The translations under genes were made by a program, and so were the position numbers. The notes below the pieces were generated by a model. It saw nothing but the letters and a program-made list of their open reading frames with translations. It did not search any database and was not told the DNA's origin. A DNA stretch of 64,000 bases from Bin127 sp965221625 (GTDB lineage Bacteria > Chloroflexota > Dehalococcoidia > Lucifugimonadales > Lucifugimonadaceae): assembly GCA_965221625.1 (NCBI GenBank), contig OZ244903.1, positions 1,178,001 through 1,242,000 of the forward strand, read 5' to 3'. Shown one piece after another: positions 25,990 to 35,634 of the stretch; within the stretch, counting starts at the first letter, position 1, and each line of letters opens with the position of its first letter.

Positions 25990-26946
25990 ATGTATCCGAT
26001 CAACGGCGGCCCCATCGTGTTGACTGGCACAGCTCACGAGGAGCTGTCCAGCAAGATCTGCGACTACCTCGGCATCGACCTCGGCAAAGCGGACGTCTTC
26101 AAGTTCGCCAACGACAACACCTTCGTCCGCATTCGTGAGAACGTACGGGCGCGTGACGTCTTCATCGTCCAACCGACGGCGGAGCCGGTCAACGATCACT
26201 TGATGCAGATGTTGATCATGATCGACGCCGCCTTGCGAGCATCGGCCGGGCGCATCACGGCAGTTGTTCCTTACTACAGTTACGCACGAACTGACAAGAA
26301 AGATCAACCGCGCGTGCCGATTACTGGACGCTTGATCGCCGATCTGTTGCAGACCGCGGGTGCCAATCGCTTCCTCACTGTCGATCTTCACGCCGGCCAA
26401 GTCCAAGGCTTCTTCAAGGTGCCAGTCGACGAGTTGACGGCAATGCCGATGCTATCGAAATACTTCAAAGAGAAAGAGCTCGATGCGCCGGTCGTCGTCG
26501 CCCCTGATATCGGAAGTTCGAAGCGTGCTCGAGACTTCGCACGCACGATGCACGCCCCATTGGTCATCGTTGAGAAGCGTCGCATCGGCAACCACGACGA
26601 CGTCGAGACGCTGAACGTGATCGGTGAGGTAGACGGAAGGAACGCCATACTCATCGACGACGAGATCGCCACCGGCGGAACGATGGCAGGTGCTGCGATC
26701 GGATTGCGCCAACACGGTGCGCGCGAAGTCTACGTCGCCGCCGCACACGGCGTATTCCCGGGTGATGCCGCGGTCGAGCTGGCAAACATCCCTGAGATCT
26801 CCGAGATCGTAATCACTGATACCGTACCGCTTCCGGCTGAGAAGCAGCACGAAAAGATAAAGGTGTTGTCGATCGCGCCGTTGATTGGAGAGGCGATAAC
26901 TCGCATCCACAAAGGCCGATCCGTCGGTGCCTTATTCCCGAATTAA
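25990..26946 (+). CDS. prs: Ribose-phosphate pyrophosphokinase (PRPP synthetase)
   Basis: Makes PRPP from ribose 5-phosphate and ATP for nucleotide, His and Trp synthesis. The 318-residue cytoplasmic protein has FVVQPTAEPVNDHLMQ-like nucleotide-site sequence near residue 60, SYARTDKKD, the catalytic block VDLHAGQVQGFFKVPVD, and the PRPP-binding loop ILIDDEIATGGTM. The family more often has DMIDTGGT at the last site. It stands alone 88 bp downstream of the ArsC-like gene. A TAGAAT sequence at 25934-25939, about 50 bp upstream, may be a -10 box. Confidence 0.95.
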   Translation: MYPINGGPIVLTGTAHEELSSKICDYLGIDLGKADVFKFANDNTFVRIRENVRARDVFIVQPTAEPVNDHLMQMLIMIDAALRASAGRITAVVPYYSYARTDKKDQPRVPITGRLIADLLQTAGANRFLTVDLHAGQVQGFFKVPVDELTAMPMLSKYFKEKELDAPVVVAPDIGSSKRARDFARTMHAPLVIVEKRRIGNHDDVETLNVIGEVDGRNAILIDDEIATGGTMAGAAIGLRQHGAREVYVAAAHGVFPGDAAVELANIPEISEIVITDTVPLPAEKQHEKIKVLSIAPLIGEAITRIHKGRSVGALFPN

Positions 26947-27000
26947 CGGACTCGCAGGCACCATACGGGAGTCTGCGTCAAACCCAGAGCCGACCGAATC

Positions 27001-29880
27001 ATGATCGGAAAGTTACTTGCCAAGATAATCGGCGATCCGAACCAGAAGCAGCTCGATGAACTACAGCCGCTGGTCGAGGCCGTCAATTCGCACGCCGACG
27101 CGATGCGTCAACTCGAGGATGACGACGTCGCAGCGTTGACGTATGAGTTTCGATCGCGTCTCCGAGCCGGTGAAGAATTAGAAGACCTCTTGCCGGAGGC
27201 CTTCGCCGCGGTCCGTGAAGCGTCTACTCGCGTCTTGGGGATGCGGCACTTCGACGTGCAGATACTCGGCGGAATGGTCCTCCATCAGGGCAAGATATCG
27301 GAGATGCGCACTGGTGAGGGGAAGACGCTGGTGGCAACGCTTGCCGCCTACGCAAATGCGTTAGAAGGCAACTCGGTTCACGTCGTTACCGTCAACGACT
27401 ATCTCGCCAAGCGGGATGCTGAATGGATGGGGCCGGTCTACCAGTTCATGGGTTTGACCGTCGGCTGTCTGCAGCAAAACTATCAGTCGTTCGTATTCGA
27501 CGAGAACTACTCGCACGTCGAAGCGCGCGAGAACGCAGAACAGGAGGATGCCTCCGGAAGGTTCGCCACGGTTGATGGTTCACACCTGCGCCCGGCAACC
27601 AAGCGGGAAGCCTACGCCTGCGACATCCTCTACGCCACCAACAACGAACTCGGGTTCGACTATCTGCGGGATCACATGGTTTCGTCGCAAGACGACATCG
27701 TGCAGTCCGGATTGCACTACGCCGTCGTCGACGAGGTCGACAACATCCTCATCGACGAAGCGCGGACGCCGCTCCTGATTAGCGGACCTGGCATCGAAAC
27801 GAAGCGCAACTACGCTCGCTTCTCCTCAATCGCGACACGACTGAAACCTGAAATCGACTTCGAGGTCGATCTGAAACGGCGCAACATCTCGCTGACTGAG
27901 ATTGGCAGCGAGAAAGCGGAGCGGATGCTCGGCGTCGATACGCTCTACAGCGAGACGGGCGAGGACAACGAACTGCCGCACCTCGTCGAAAACGCCATCC
28001 GAGCCGAACATCTCTTCCTGAAGGATCGCGAGTACATCGTCCGCGACGGAGAGATCGTCCTCGTCGACGAATTCACCGGTCGGTTGATGGAGGGTCGGCG
28101 ATTCTCGGACGGTCTGCATCAAGCGTTGGAAGCGAAGGAAAAGGTCAGCGTACGCGCTGAGTCAGCGACCTACGCCACGATCACGTTGCAGAACTACTTC
28201 CGGATGTACAAGAAACTGAGCGGCATGACCGGTACAGCCGCTACCGAAGCCGAGGAGTTCTCCAAGATCTACGGCCTCGACGTCGTCGAGATTCCAACGA
28301 ACCGTGAAGACCGGCGCGTCGACCGCAACGACCTCATCTACATGACCGAGTCGGCAAAGTGGAATGCCGCGGCCGCCAAGATCGAGGAAGTCAGCAAGTC
28401 CGGACGCCCGGTTCTCGTCGGTACCACGACTATCGAGAAGTCGCACGTCATCTCCGAACTGTTGCGCAAGCGCGGCATCGACCATCGCGTATTGAATGCC
28501 AAGGAGCACGAATCGGAGTCGCACGTCATCGCCGAGGCCGGTTTTCCCGGCGGCGTAACCGTTGCCACCAACATGGCCGGCCGAGGTACCGACATCATCC
28601 TTGGCGGCAACCCCGAAAACGTCGCGTCACGTCTCGCCCGTCGCAACAATGGCAGCAAGTCGAGACGCAACGGACGAAATGGGCAGGTATCGAGTTCCAA
28701 CAACGATTCCGCACTCTCGGAAGCCGACGTGATGGAGATCTGGCAAGAGCAACACGACGGCGTCGTCGAGAAGGGCGGACTCTTCGTTCTCGGCACCGAG
28801 CGACATGAATCTCGACGCATCGACAACCAGCTGCGTGGTCGTTGCGCAAGGCAAGGCGATCCCGGAGAGACGCAGTTCTTCCTCTCCGTGGAAGACGACC
28901 TCGTAAGACGCTTCGGCGGCGATCGCATCAAGAGCACGCTCGAGATGTTCAAGTGGGAGGAAGACGTACCGGTCGAGAATGCGGTACTGGTGAGATCGGT
29001 GGAGGGAGCGCAACAGAAGGTCGAGGGCATCAACTTCGAGATCCGGAAGCAGCTGGTCGACTACGACGACGTCGCCAACACGCAGCGAGACGTCGTCTAC
29101 AAGATGCGCGACCGCATCGTCGCCGGCGACGACTTCCGAGACGAAATCCGTGGCTACGTCCACGCCGCGATGACCCGCGCAATCGAAGTCTACCTCGACG
29201 GCGATTCCACGCAGTGGGACGTGCCGGGATTCCAGCGCGAGTTGCATCGCTACTTCCCGATCGTCGAGGTGTTCCGTTCCGAATCGGACGTCTACGGAAA
29301 AGAGCACTCGGAGATCGAGGACGAACTGCATCAGTACGTCGACGCCTTGTACGCCCAGCGCGAGACACTCTTCGGCGACGAGAGCTTGAAGGCGATCGAG
29401 CGCAGTGTCTTGCTGCGCGTGCTCGACCGCCATTGGGTCGGGCACCTCACGCGCATGGAGAACATGCGACAGAGCATCGGACTTCAAGCGATCGGACAGC
29501 GGGACCCGCTTGTGCAATACCGCACCATGTCGTTCCAGATGTTCAACGAGATGAACGAGGAGATTCGCAACGAGGTCGCCCGCACCTTATTCCACCTGGC
29601 TCCGAACGTTCCCAACCCGCAGACGCAACTCTCCGCAGCCAGTTCCAACGCCATGAAGGCCGATGCGCTGGCGGCAGCACAACGGGTAGCACTTGCCCAA
29701 GCATCGCAGCAGACGGTGATGTCTTCGGCCAACATGACACAGACCGGTGCTGCCGGCGGCACGATCGAAACGGTTGACGCGCCGACGCACGCCGCTGACG
29801 GACGTCGCCTTTCTCGCCGGGAACGCCGCGAGATCGAGCGGCAAAACAAGAAGAAGCGTCGTGCCAAGGCAGGCAGCTAG
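27001..29880 (+). CDS. secA: Preprotein translocase ATPase SecA
   Basis: Motor ATPase that drives secretory proteins through SecYEG. The 959-residue protein has Walker A MRTGEGKTLVATL, Walker B VVDEVDNILIDEARTPL, the preprotein cross-linking domain between the two, ATNMAGRGTDIILGG, and LRGRCARQGDPG. A charged, Asn/Arg/Ser-rich insert (about residues 545-575) follows LGGNPENVA. The C-terminus ends in a Lys/Arg-rich tail and lacks the CxCxSGxxxxxCH zinc motif that binds SecB or ribosomes in many bacteria. Two small genes follow within 10 bases of each other and may be cotranscribed. Confidence 0.96.
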   Translation: MIGKLLAKIIGDPNQKQLDELQPLVEAVNSHADAMRQLEDDDVAALTYEFRSRLRAGEELEDLLPEAFAAVREASTRVLGMRHFDVQILGGMVLHQGKISEMRTGEGKTLVATLAAYANALEGNSVHVVTVNDYLAKRDAEWMGPVYQFMGLTVGCLQQNYQSFVFDENYSHVEARENAEQEDASGRFATVDGSHLRPATKREAYACDILYATNNELGFDYLRDHMVSSQDDIVQSGLHYAVVDEVDNILIDEARTPLLISGPGIETKRNYARFSSIATRLKPEIDFEVDLKRRNISLTEIGSEKAERMLGVDTLYSETGEDNELPHLVENAIRAEHLFLKDREYIVRDGEIVLVDEFTGRLMEGRRFSDGLHQALEAKEKVSVRAESATYATITLQNYFRMYKKLSGMTGTAATEAEEFSKIYGLDVVEIPTNREDRRVDRNDLIYMTESAKWNAAAAKIEEVSKSGRPVLVGTTTIEKSHVISELLRKRGIDHRVLNAKEHESESHVIAEAGFPGGVTVATNMAGRGTDIILGGNPENVASRLARRNNGSKSRRNGRNGQVSSSNNDSALSEADVMEIWQEQHDGVVEKGGLFVLGTERHESRRIDNQLRGRCARQGDPGETQFFLSVEDDLVRRFGGDRIKSTLEMFKWEEDVPVENAVLVRSVEGAQQKVEGINFEIRKQLVDYDDVANTQRDVVYKMRDRIVAGDDFRDEIRGYVHAAMTRAIEVYLDGDSTQWDVPGFQRELHRYFPIVEVFRSESDVYGKEHSEIEDELHQYVDALYAQRETLFGDESLKAIERSVLLRVLDRHWVGHLTRMENMRQSIGLQAIGQRDPLVQYRTMSFQMFNEMNEEIRNEVARTLFHLAPNVPNPQTQLSAASSNAMKADALAAAQRVALAQASQQTVMSSANMTQTGAAGGTIETVDAPTHAADGRRLSRRERREIERQNKKKRRAKAGS

Positions 29881-29883
29881 AAC

Positions 29884-30708
29884 ATGCAAACCGCTTCGAC
29901 AGACCAGACGCGGACGACCGACGAACCCAATCCGCGCTGCGACGAACTCGTTGAAGAGTTGCGTCTAAAGATCGAAAGCGGCACCGCAGATTGGCAGCGT
30001 TCTTTCATCAGCGTAGTCGCCGCTTGGCCGGTTGGCCCGGTTGGCGACGAGTGCGTAGACGGCGAACGCTACCACTACTTCATCGGTGGTGAAGCCTTAA
30101 ATTGGAAACGCCTCGCCGAACGCATTGCAGCCCATCTCGCCTCCTCCGGCTTGAGCATCCGCGCTGCCGACGAAGTGTTCGAGTGGATCGATACCAGCGG
30201 CGTCTTCGGCGGCATTGGCGAGCAACTGTTCCGCAGAACCGTCGGCGTCGATGCCTGGCGTGCGCACCTCAACTACTTCTACGGCGTCCACGTCGAGCAG
30301 TGCTTGATCGTCGCCTTCGAAGAACGAATATTCAAGCAACGATACTCGACCGGCAAGCAGCCCAATGACGAATCTTGCGAAGTCGCTTACGTCGGGCTTT
30401 ACGAAGAGACGGAAGAGACCTTGTGGGATGAGTTCGCGCTCGCCAAGTCCGCTGAGTTGTCGCAGCTATTCGACGAGTTGGACACTGACACGCGATCGAT
30501 GGCACTCGACGACGAATTTACATACTGGTTGTTCAAACGCAGAATCGAACACACCAACGCGCCCCAAGTCGGTGCCGAAACTGTACGAGGATTGCGCGTC
30601 CTATCGGATATGCGAGAAGCCGACGTCCGTCGCCAACGGTTGCTGAAAGAAAACGGTCAGGACGCGTTGCTGGAGTTCGGACTAGTCAACGCCAACGGAC
30701 GAGGTTGA
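29884..30708 (+). CDS. Conserved hypothetical protein downstream of secA
   Basis: 274-residue acidic protein I do not recognise. It starts 3 bases after the secA stop, so coupling is likely. Visible traits: no signal peptide or membrane segment; an aromatic block WPVGPVGDECVDGERYHYFI near residue 50; FEWIDTSGVFGGIGEQLF; a Tyr/His-rich stretch HLNYFYGVHVEQCL; and a basic C-terminal helix. The amphipathic, charged composition fits a cytoplasmic alpha-rich protein. The position suggests a link to secretion or simple operon sharing. No function is assigned. Confidence 0.7.
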   Translation: MQTASTDQTRTTDEPNPRCDELVEELRLKIESGTADWQRSFISVVAAWPVGPVGDECVDGERYHYFIGGEALNWKRLAERIAAHLASSGLSIRAADEVFEWIDTSGVFGGIGEQLFRRTVGVDAWRAHLNYFYGVHVEQCLIVAFEERIFKQRYSTGKQPNDESCEVAYVGLYEETEETLWDEFALAKSAELSQLFDELDTDTRSMALDDEFTYWLFKRRIEHTNAPQVGAETVRGLRVLSDMREADVRRQRLLKENGQDALLEFGLVNANGRG

Positions 30709-30715
30709 AGCAGCA

Positions 30716-31108
30716 ATGCAAAACCGATTGAACCAGCCAGCATTCGACGCCTGGCTCGCTGACCAAGCGACCGAGAGTCACAAGCTGATTCGCGAGCTCC
30801 GTTCGGTAATCATCGATAGCGGGTACGACTTCGAAGAAGGCATCAAGTGGGGAACGCCGGGATATTGGTTGCCCGAAGTGTCGCGCCGCAACATCGTCTA
30901 CCTCGCGCCGCATAACGAGTACGTCAGGTTGGGCTTCTTCAACGGGGCAACGATGCCAGATCCCGATGGTTTGATGCAAGGCACGGGCAAGAAGCTGAGG
31001 CATATCAAGGTGCACAAGTTAAGTCCCGAACTCCGCAACACGCTAGTCAGCTACGTCAAAGCAGCCGCAGCACTGGCGATTTCCGATCCGAACTCGCTGT
31101 CCGGTTGA
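30716..31108 (+). CDS. DUF1801 (YdhG-like) domain protein
   Basis: 130-residue protein of the DUF1801 type: helical LADQATESHKLIRELRSVII, then GIKWGTPGYWLP, NIVYLAPHNEYVRLGFFNG, GLMQGTGKKLRHIKVH, and a final helix. These small alpha/beta proteins are related to the YjbR/CyaY-like fold and have no defined activity. It starts 7 bases after the previous gene. About 70 bp later the T-box leader of valS begins. Confidence 0.75.
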   Translation: MQNRLNQPAFDAWLADQATESHKLIRELRSVIIDSGYDFEEGIKWGTPGYWLPEVSRRNIVYLAPHNEYVRLGFFNGATMPDPDGLMQGTGKKLRHIKVHKLSPELRNTLVSYVKAAAALAISDPNSLSG

Positions 31109-31177
31109 CGACGTCCGTCTTGCGACGACCTTGATTCGTTCATCAAGCGCAGTTGACGACGCTGCGTTAGAATCGTG

Positions 31178-31456
31178 CGGTAGCAATGCGTTGAAGGGGA
31201 GTAGTAGCGGAGCGTAGACGTTCGAGAGAGCCGGCGAATGCTGTGATGTCGGCAACGTCCAACCGTGAAGTCGCCCCAGAGCAATCGAGCCGAACCTCGG
31301 TAACCACAAACGAGCGGTAGGCCCGATCGGCAGGCGTCCGATATCAAGCGTCAATCGAGTGGTCGTTCGCATACCTAAATCGGGCGGCAACAGAGGTGGT
31401 ACCGCGAGGCCGCAACAGCCCCGTCCTTTGGCTTGGACGGGGTTTTCTTGTTTTGG
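31178..31456 (+). promoter_or_regulatory. T-box riboswitch leader of valS, GUC specifier
   Basis: RNA leader that senses uncharged tRNA-Val by base pairing. Seen in order: an AGTAG element (31200-31206); a stem-I distal part with CGAGAGAGCC and GAATGCTGTGA, flanked by pairing GACGTT and AACGTC arms; GAAGTC at 31267-31272, whose GTC is a Val codon in the specifier position; and the antiterminator T-box bulge AGGTGGTACCGCG (31394-31406), followed by a terminator. Specifier, T-box sequence and downstream gene all agree. Uncharged tRNA should prevent termination and raise valS expression. Confidence 0.93.
31419..31455 (+). terminator. T-box-controlled intrinsic terminator
   Basis: CCCCGTCC (31419-31426) pairs perfectly with GGACGGGG (31435-31442), with an 8-base loop and then TTTTCTTGTTTT. 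It is mutually exclusive with the antiterminator formed by the T-box sequence just upstream. Confidence 0.9.
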
Positions 31457-31495
31457 GCGAATCCCTGTAGCGACGAACTTCGCAGGAGACACGAA

Positions 31496-34246
31496 TTGGC
31501 AGCCGAGAACATGGTGAAGGCGATCGACCCCAAGAGCTTGCCGCGACGTTTCAACATCGCAGAACGTGAAGCGTATTGGCGAGAGCGGTGGGAAGAACTG
31601 GCGATCTCGAAGCAGGATCGGTCGGCATCGCGCGAAGAGAGTTTCGTCATCGACTCGCCACCGCCAACCGCCAGCGGATCTTTGCATCCCGGGCACGTCT
31701 TCTCCTACACCCACCAAGACGTCATCGCACGCTACAAGCGCATGAGCGGATGGAACGTCGTCTACCCCATGGGTTGGGACGACAATGGACTGCCGACCGA
31801 GCGACGCGTCCAGAACTACTTCAATGTCAGAGCGGAACCGAACGTCGAATTCATCCCCAATCTCGACGTCAAGCGACGGCGCAAGCAACTCGGTTTGAAA
31901 GACGATGAGCAGCTCGTAGTCTCGCGCGGCAACTTCATCGAGCTGTGCCACGTCGTTACGTTGGAAGACGAGGAGACCTACAAGGATCTGTTCAACCGGT
32001 TGGGCTTCTCGATCGACTGGGACGAGGAGTATGCCACGATCGACGACCGCTGTCGCGGCGTGGCGCAGAGGTCATTCCTCGATCTCGAGCAGAAGGGACA
32101 CGTCTACACCGCAGAGTTGCCGACGATGTGGGACGTCGATTTCCAGACCGCAGTCGCTCAGGCCGAAGTCGAAGACCGTCCGACGGCTGGTGCGTATCAC
32201 GACATCGAGTTCGGCGTCTACGAGGCGTTTCAAGGCGACGAAAGCATACCCAAGACGTTCGTCATTTCTACGACGCGACCGGAGATGATACCCGCTTGCG
32301 TTGCCGTGACGGCACATCCGGACGACGAACGCTACAAGCCGCTCTTCGGAAAGCACGCCGTTACTCCCGGCTTCTTCGCCAAGGTGCCCATCTTCCCGAG
32401 TGAGAAAGCCGACCCGGAGAAGGGCACCGGCATACTGATGCTCTGCACGTTCGGTGACGACGCCGACGTCGAGTGGTGGCGCACACACAATCTCGAACTC
32501 CGTCCGATGATCTCACGCAACGGCGAGGCGGCACCGCGCAAGTTCGTCAGCTACGACTCCGAAGAAGACGGTTGGGGCAGCCTCGATCCAGTCCGTGCGC
32601 AGTTCCACTACGACGACCTGATGGGAGTCAAGCTCGAGCAGGTGCGCGAGAAGATCGTCGAGAAGCTGAGCTGTCCCGGTGTCAGTGCCGACACCGTCTT
32701 CGCTCCGCCTCCCCCACCGGACGCCGAGTTGGACCGCAGCGAAGTCTCGATACCTCTGCAATCTCCGCCGCGCCCGATCGAGCACGTCGTGCGCTACTAC
32801 GAGAAGGGATCGACTCCGATTGAGTACATCCCTTCGCGTCAGTGGTTCGTGCGCTTGATGGACAAGAAACCGATGTTGCAGGAGGTCGGTGCCCGCGTGC
32901 AGTGGTTGCCGGACTTCATGCAGAAGCGATACGCCGACTGGACCGACGGTTTGGCTCACGACTGGGCGATTAGCCGTCAACGCTACTTCGGCGTGCCGAT
33001 ACCCGTTTGGTACCCCGTGAACGAGGATGGCGAAACTCAGTACGACGACTACGTCATCGCCAGCGACGAGATGCTGCCGGTCGATCCGATGCTGACGCCG
33101 GCTCCCGGCTACGACGAATCGCAACGCGGAAAACCGGGCGGTTTCGTCGGCGAGCAGGACGTCTTCGACACGTGGTTCACTTCGTCGTTGACTCCGCAGA
33201 TATTGGCTCGTTGGGGCGAGACCGACGATCGAATGGCGCAGCTCTATCCGGCCGATCTACGCCCGCAAGCGCACGACATCATCCGCACCTGGGCGTTCTA
33301 CACGATAGTCAAATCTGCACTGCACGACGACGACGTGCCGTGGCACAAGGCGATGATCTCCGGATTCATCGTCGATCCCGACCGCAAGAAGATGAGCAAG
33401 TCGCGCGGCGTGGCAATCACGCCGGTGCCGTTGGTCAATCAGTTCGGTGCCGACGCCGTCCGATACTGGGCGTCGAACGGACGTCTCGGCATGGACATGG
33501 CATTCGACGAATCGGTCTTCACCATCGGCCAGAAACTGGTAACGAAGCTCTACAACGCCGGCAAATTCGTGCTGATGCAAGACGCCGAGCATGGCGAGAT
33601 CGTCAACGAACTCGACCGCGCATTCGTCCACGAGTTGAACTCCGTCGTGGCGCGCGCGACCGAACTCTTCGAACGCTTCGAGTTTGCCAACGCGCTGCAG
33701 ATCATCGAACAGTTCTTCTGGGATGCCTTCGCCGACAACTACATCGAGCTGGTGAAACGTCGGGCTCGCAGCGAAACGGACCCGGCAGGTCGAGCATCAG
33801 CGGTCGCCGCGTTGCGCCTCGGGCTGAACACACTCCTCCGACTCTTCGCGCCGTTCGTGCCCACGATCGTCGACGAAGTGTGGTCGTGGTCCTTCGCCGA
33901 AGAGACCGGCTTCGCATCGATCCACCAAGCACCGTGGCCAAGCACGTCCGCAACCAACGGACTGCCGAACCGCTACCTCGTTTCAGGAGTTGCCGAGCCA
34001 CAGGATGCGCGTTCCTTCGCCACCGCATGCCGCGCCATCGCCGCAGTGCGCAAAGCGAAGTCCGACGCCGGTATCAGATTGGGCGCACCGCTCGCCTCGC
34101 TCGAGATGCATAGCACCGACGACGCCATCGACATCCTCAACCTAGTGTCCAGCGACGTCGCCGACGCCGGCGGAGCCGAAGCGATCACCTACACCAAAAA
34201 CGGCAGCGAAGAAGGCTTCGTGGCGACGGTGGTGGCGGAGGATTAG
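31496..34246 (+). CDS. valS: Valine--tRNA ligase
   Basis: Charges tRNA-Val with valine and edits Thr and related errors. The protein has 916 residues from TTG 31496. That start is favoured because AGGAG (31484-31488) lies 7 bases before it; ATG 31511 would be about 22 bases from this site. The class I signatures are LHPGHV (HIGH-like) and KMSKSRG (KMSKS). YPMGWDDNGLPTERRVQN and the large CP1 editing insert resemble the archaeal-like ValS branch. The C-terminus is short and lacks an obvious long coiled coil. Upstream regulation by the T-box is strongly supported. Confidence 0.95.
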   Translation: MAAENMVKAIDPKSLPRRFNIAEREAYWRERWEELAISKQDRSASREESFVIDSPPPTASGSLHPGHVFSYTHQDVIARYKRMSGWNVVYPMGWDDNGLPTERRVQNYFNVRAEPNVEFIPNLDVKRRRKQLGLKDDEQLVVSRGNFIELCHVVTLEDEETYKDLFNRLGFSIDWDEEYATIDDRCRGVAQRSFLDLEQKGHVYTAELPTMWDVDFQTAVAQAEVEDRPTAGAYHDIEFGVYEAFQGDESIPKTFVISTTRPEMIPACVAVTAHPDDERYKPLFGKHAVTPGFFAKVPIFPSEKADPEKGTGILMLCTFGDDADVEWWRTHNLELRPMISRNGEAAPRKFVSYDSEEDGWGSLDPVRAQFHYDDLMGVKLEQVREKIVEKLSCPGVSADTVFAPPPPPDAELDRSEVSIPLQSPPRPIEHVVRYYEKGSTPIEYIPSRQWFVRLMDKKPMLQEVGARVQWLPDFMQKRYADWTDGLAHDWAISRQRYFGVPIPVWYPVNEDGETQYDDYVIASDEMLPVDPMLTPAPGYDESQRGKPGGFVGEQDVFDTWFTSSLTPQILARWGETDDRMAQLYPADLRPQAHDIIRTWAFYTIVKSALHDDDVPWHKAMISGFIVDPDRKKMSKSRGVAITPVPLVNQFGADAVRYWASNGRLGMDMAFDESVFTIGQKLVTKLYNAGKFVLMQDAEHGEIVNELDRAFVHELNSVVARATELFERFEFANALQIIEQFFWDAFADNYIELVKRRARSETDPAGRASAVAALRLGLNTLLRLFAPFVPTIVDEVWSWSFAEETGFASIHQAPWPSTSATNGLPNRYLVSGVAEPQDARSFATACRAIAAVRKAKSDAGIRLGAPLASLEMHSTDDAIDILNLVSSDVADAGGAEAITYTKNGSEEGFVATVVAED

Positions 34247-34553
34247 GGCGCGAGCTTGCCCGAATTAGGGCATCTTAAAAGATTCAGCTAGCTCGCTGTC
34301 GACTGACCTAGCCAAACGAACCGGCGATGCCTCGTTCGCTGTAGTGCGACTCGCTAGGCTCGAGGGCACTGATGGTACGGGCGGTGGGAAAATGAGGTTG
34401 GATTCGCCACTGCCTGCGGATGTATCGATTTGCGGCACATATCCTTTACTACGAGAACGGATGGCGCGGTGATTGGTTGAGCACCACGCAAGCACACACG
34501 CTCAGCCAAACCATGACCGCTCAATTGGCAAGTTACTTCACGATCGAGTAGCG
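34247..34553. other. Intergenic region without recognised gene
   Basis: 307 bp between valS and the restriction-related gene. I see no tRNA, terminator with a U-tract or convincing promoter. A short leftward open frame of about 75 codons (TTG start) has no recognisable features and is not called. Confidence 0.6.
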
Positions 34554-35513
34554 ATGGCACTTACGACCTCAGAACTAGAGGCGAGATTCGGACCAGGGCG
34601 ACAGTGGACGTCGCCGGCTGGTGACGACGCCTGGGTGTGGAGCAACCGCGCCTATCAGTTGCTTTGGCGTGAAACCCCAACGCCGGACAACACACTCTCG
34701 AGGTTGTGGCAAGCGAGGAAGGGGCGCAGTGCCGACGTCGTCGTTGTGATCGCTCCGTCGGATAGAGAGTTGAAGCTGCGCGTTGTTGGGCCCCGAGAAC
34801 AACGCCTAGTGCGAGAGTTGGCAACAACCCCTGTGCTGAGATGGTTGGAAGAAGCTTGCGAGTTCTCTCCGCGCGAAACGGCGGCTCACTTGGCTAGGGA
34901 GTTCAATCGACTTGCGGAGGCGGTAGTTACCGGCCTGCGAGTCAAGGATCTGTTGACCCCACACTTTGTGCGCGAGCGACTTAGCAAGGACGAAAGCCGG
35001 GCACGTCTCGATGGCGCGACTGCAGAAATGCCAAGCGGCGATGGCGGGTGGCGTTCCTTGTTCAGCGGTTTCGGGTATCAGGTCGAGCAGCTGCCGAGGC
35101 GCGGCTACCTACTGAGACACAACCAAGCACCGGTTGTCGTAGTGCATCCACATCGCGACCCGTCTCTCTTCGGTCGATTGACCGACAACGGCGAGTTGCC
35201 AGAAGGCATGGCACTGGTTGACTGCCAAGCCTATGGTGCGCACTGGGCGGTGCTGGCTGCTGGCGATCGCTTTCGTCTCTACCAACGGCAACCACCCGTC
35301 GGCTCCGCCGCCGCACAGTTCCTTGAGTTCGACGCCCGAGAGTTGGGGAGGGAAAGGCGATTCTATCTCGGTCTTCTGTCACCCGAGTCTCTGAAGGAAG
35401 ACGGATGGTTGACTGATTGGGTAGTCGAAGCGCGAGGCTATCGATCTCAATCGGTTGGCGGACGTGAGTCTCAAGGCCTCGAGACGCGTTCCCTGCAGCT
35501 CTCTGCTGCGTAG
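34554..35513 (+). CDS. Restriction-associated protein resembling type IIG N-terminal region
   Basis: 319-residue protein. The second half resembles the nuclease/N-terminal region found before the methyltransferase of Eco57I-like type IIG enzymes: RRGYLLRHNQAPVVVVHPHR, then VDCQAYGAHWAVLAAGDRFR, LYQRQPPVG, AQFLEFDAREL, and FYLGLLSPESLKEDGWL. No methyltransferase motif is present in this protein. ATG 34554 is preferred, since an earlier ATG at 34473 would add a low-complexity-looking leader. It ends 121 bp before the type ISP gene on the same strand, so a joint role as accessory or alternative nuclease is possible. Assignment by resemblance only. Confidence 0.5.
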   Translation: MALTTSELEARFGPGRQWTSPAGDDAWVWSNRAYQLLWRETPTPDNTLSRLWQARKGRSADVVVVIAPSDRELKLRVVGPREQRLVRELATTPVLRWLEEACEFSPRETAAHLAREFNRLAEAVVTGLRVKDLLTPHFVRERLSKDESRARLDGATAEMPSGDGGWRSLFSGFGYQVEQLPRRGYLLRHNQAPVVVVHPHRDPSLFGRLTDNGELPEGMALVDCQAYGAHWAVLAAGDRFRLYQRQPPVGSAAAQFLEFDARELGRERRFYLGLLSPESLKEDGWLTDWVVEARGYRSQSVGGRESQGLETRSLQLSAA

Positions 35514-35634
35514 TTGATCTCTGGGGTACTCGCTTGCAGTTCCCTTAGCCGACGGATATCATTCGTTCGGGTATGCGGCGGAAGTTGTGCGGTGATTGGG
35601 TTGATGTTTCCGCCCAATCCGAAAAGGAGAAACG

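Noticed and set aside
31433..31495. Extended N-terminus of valS starting inside the T-box terminator
   Set aside because: The in-frame TTG at 31433 is within the terminator hairpin; TTG 31496 has a correctly spaced AGGAG.
34265..34495. Leftward 76-codon frame after valS
   Set aside because: TTG start, no ribosome site, no family resemblance.
34247..34553. tRNA gene
   Set aside because: No acceptor stem, anticodon arm or TTCRA T-loop could be assembled.
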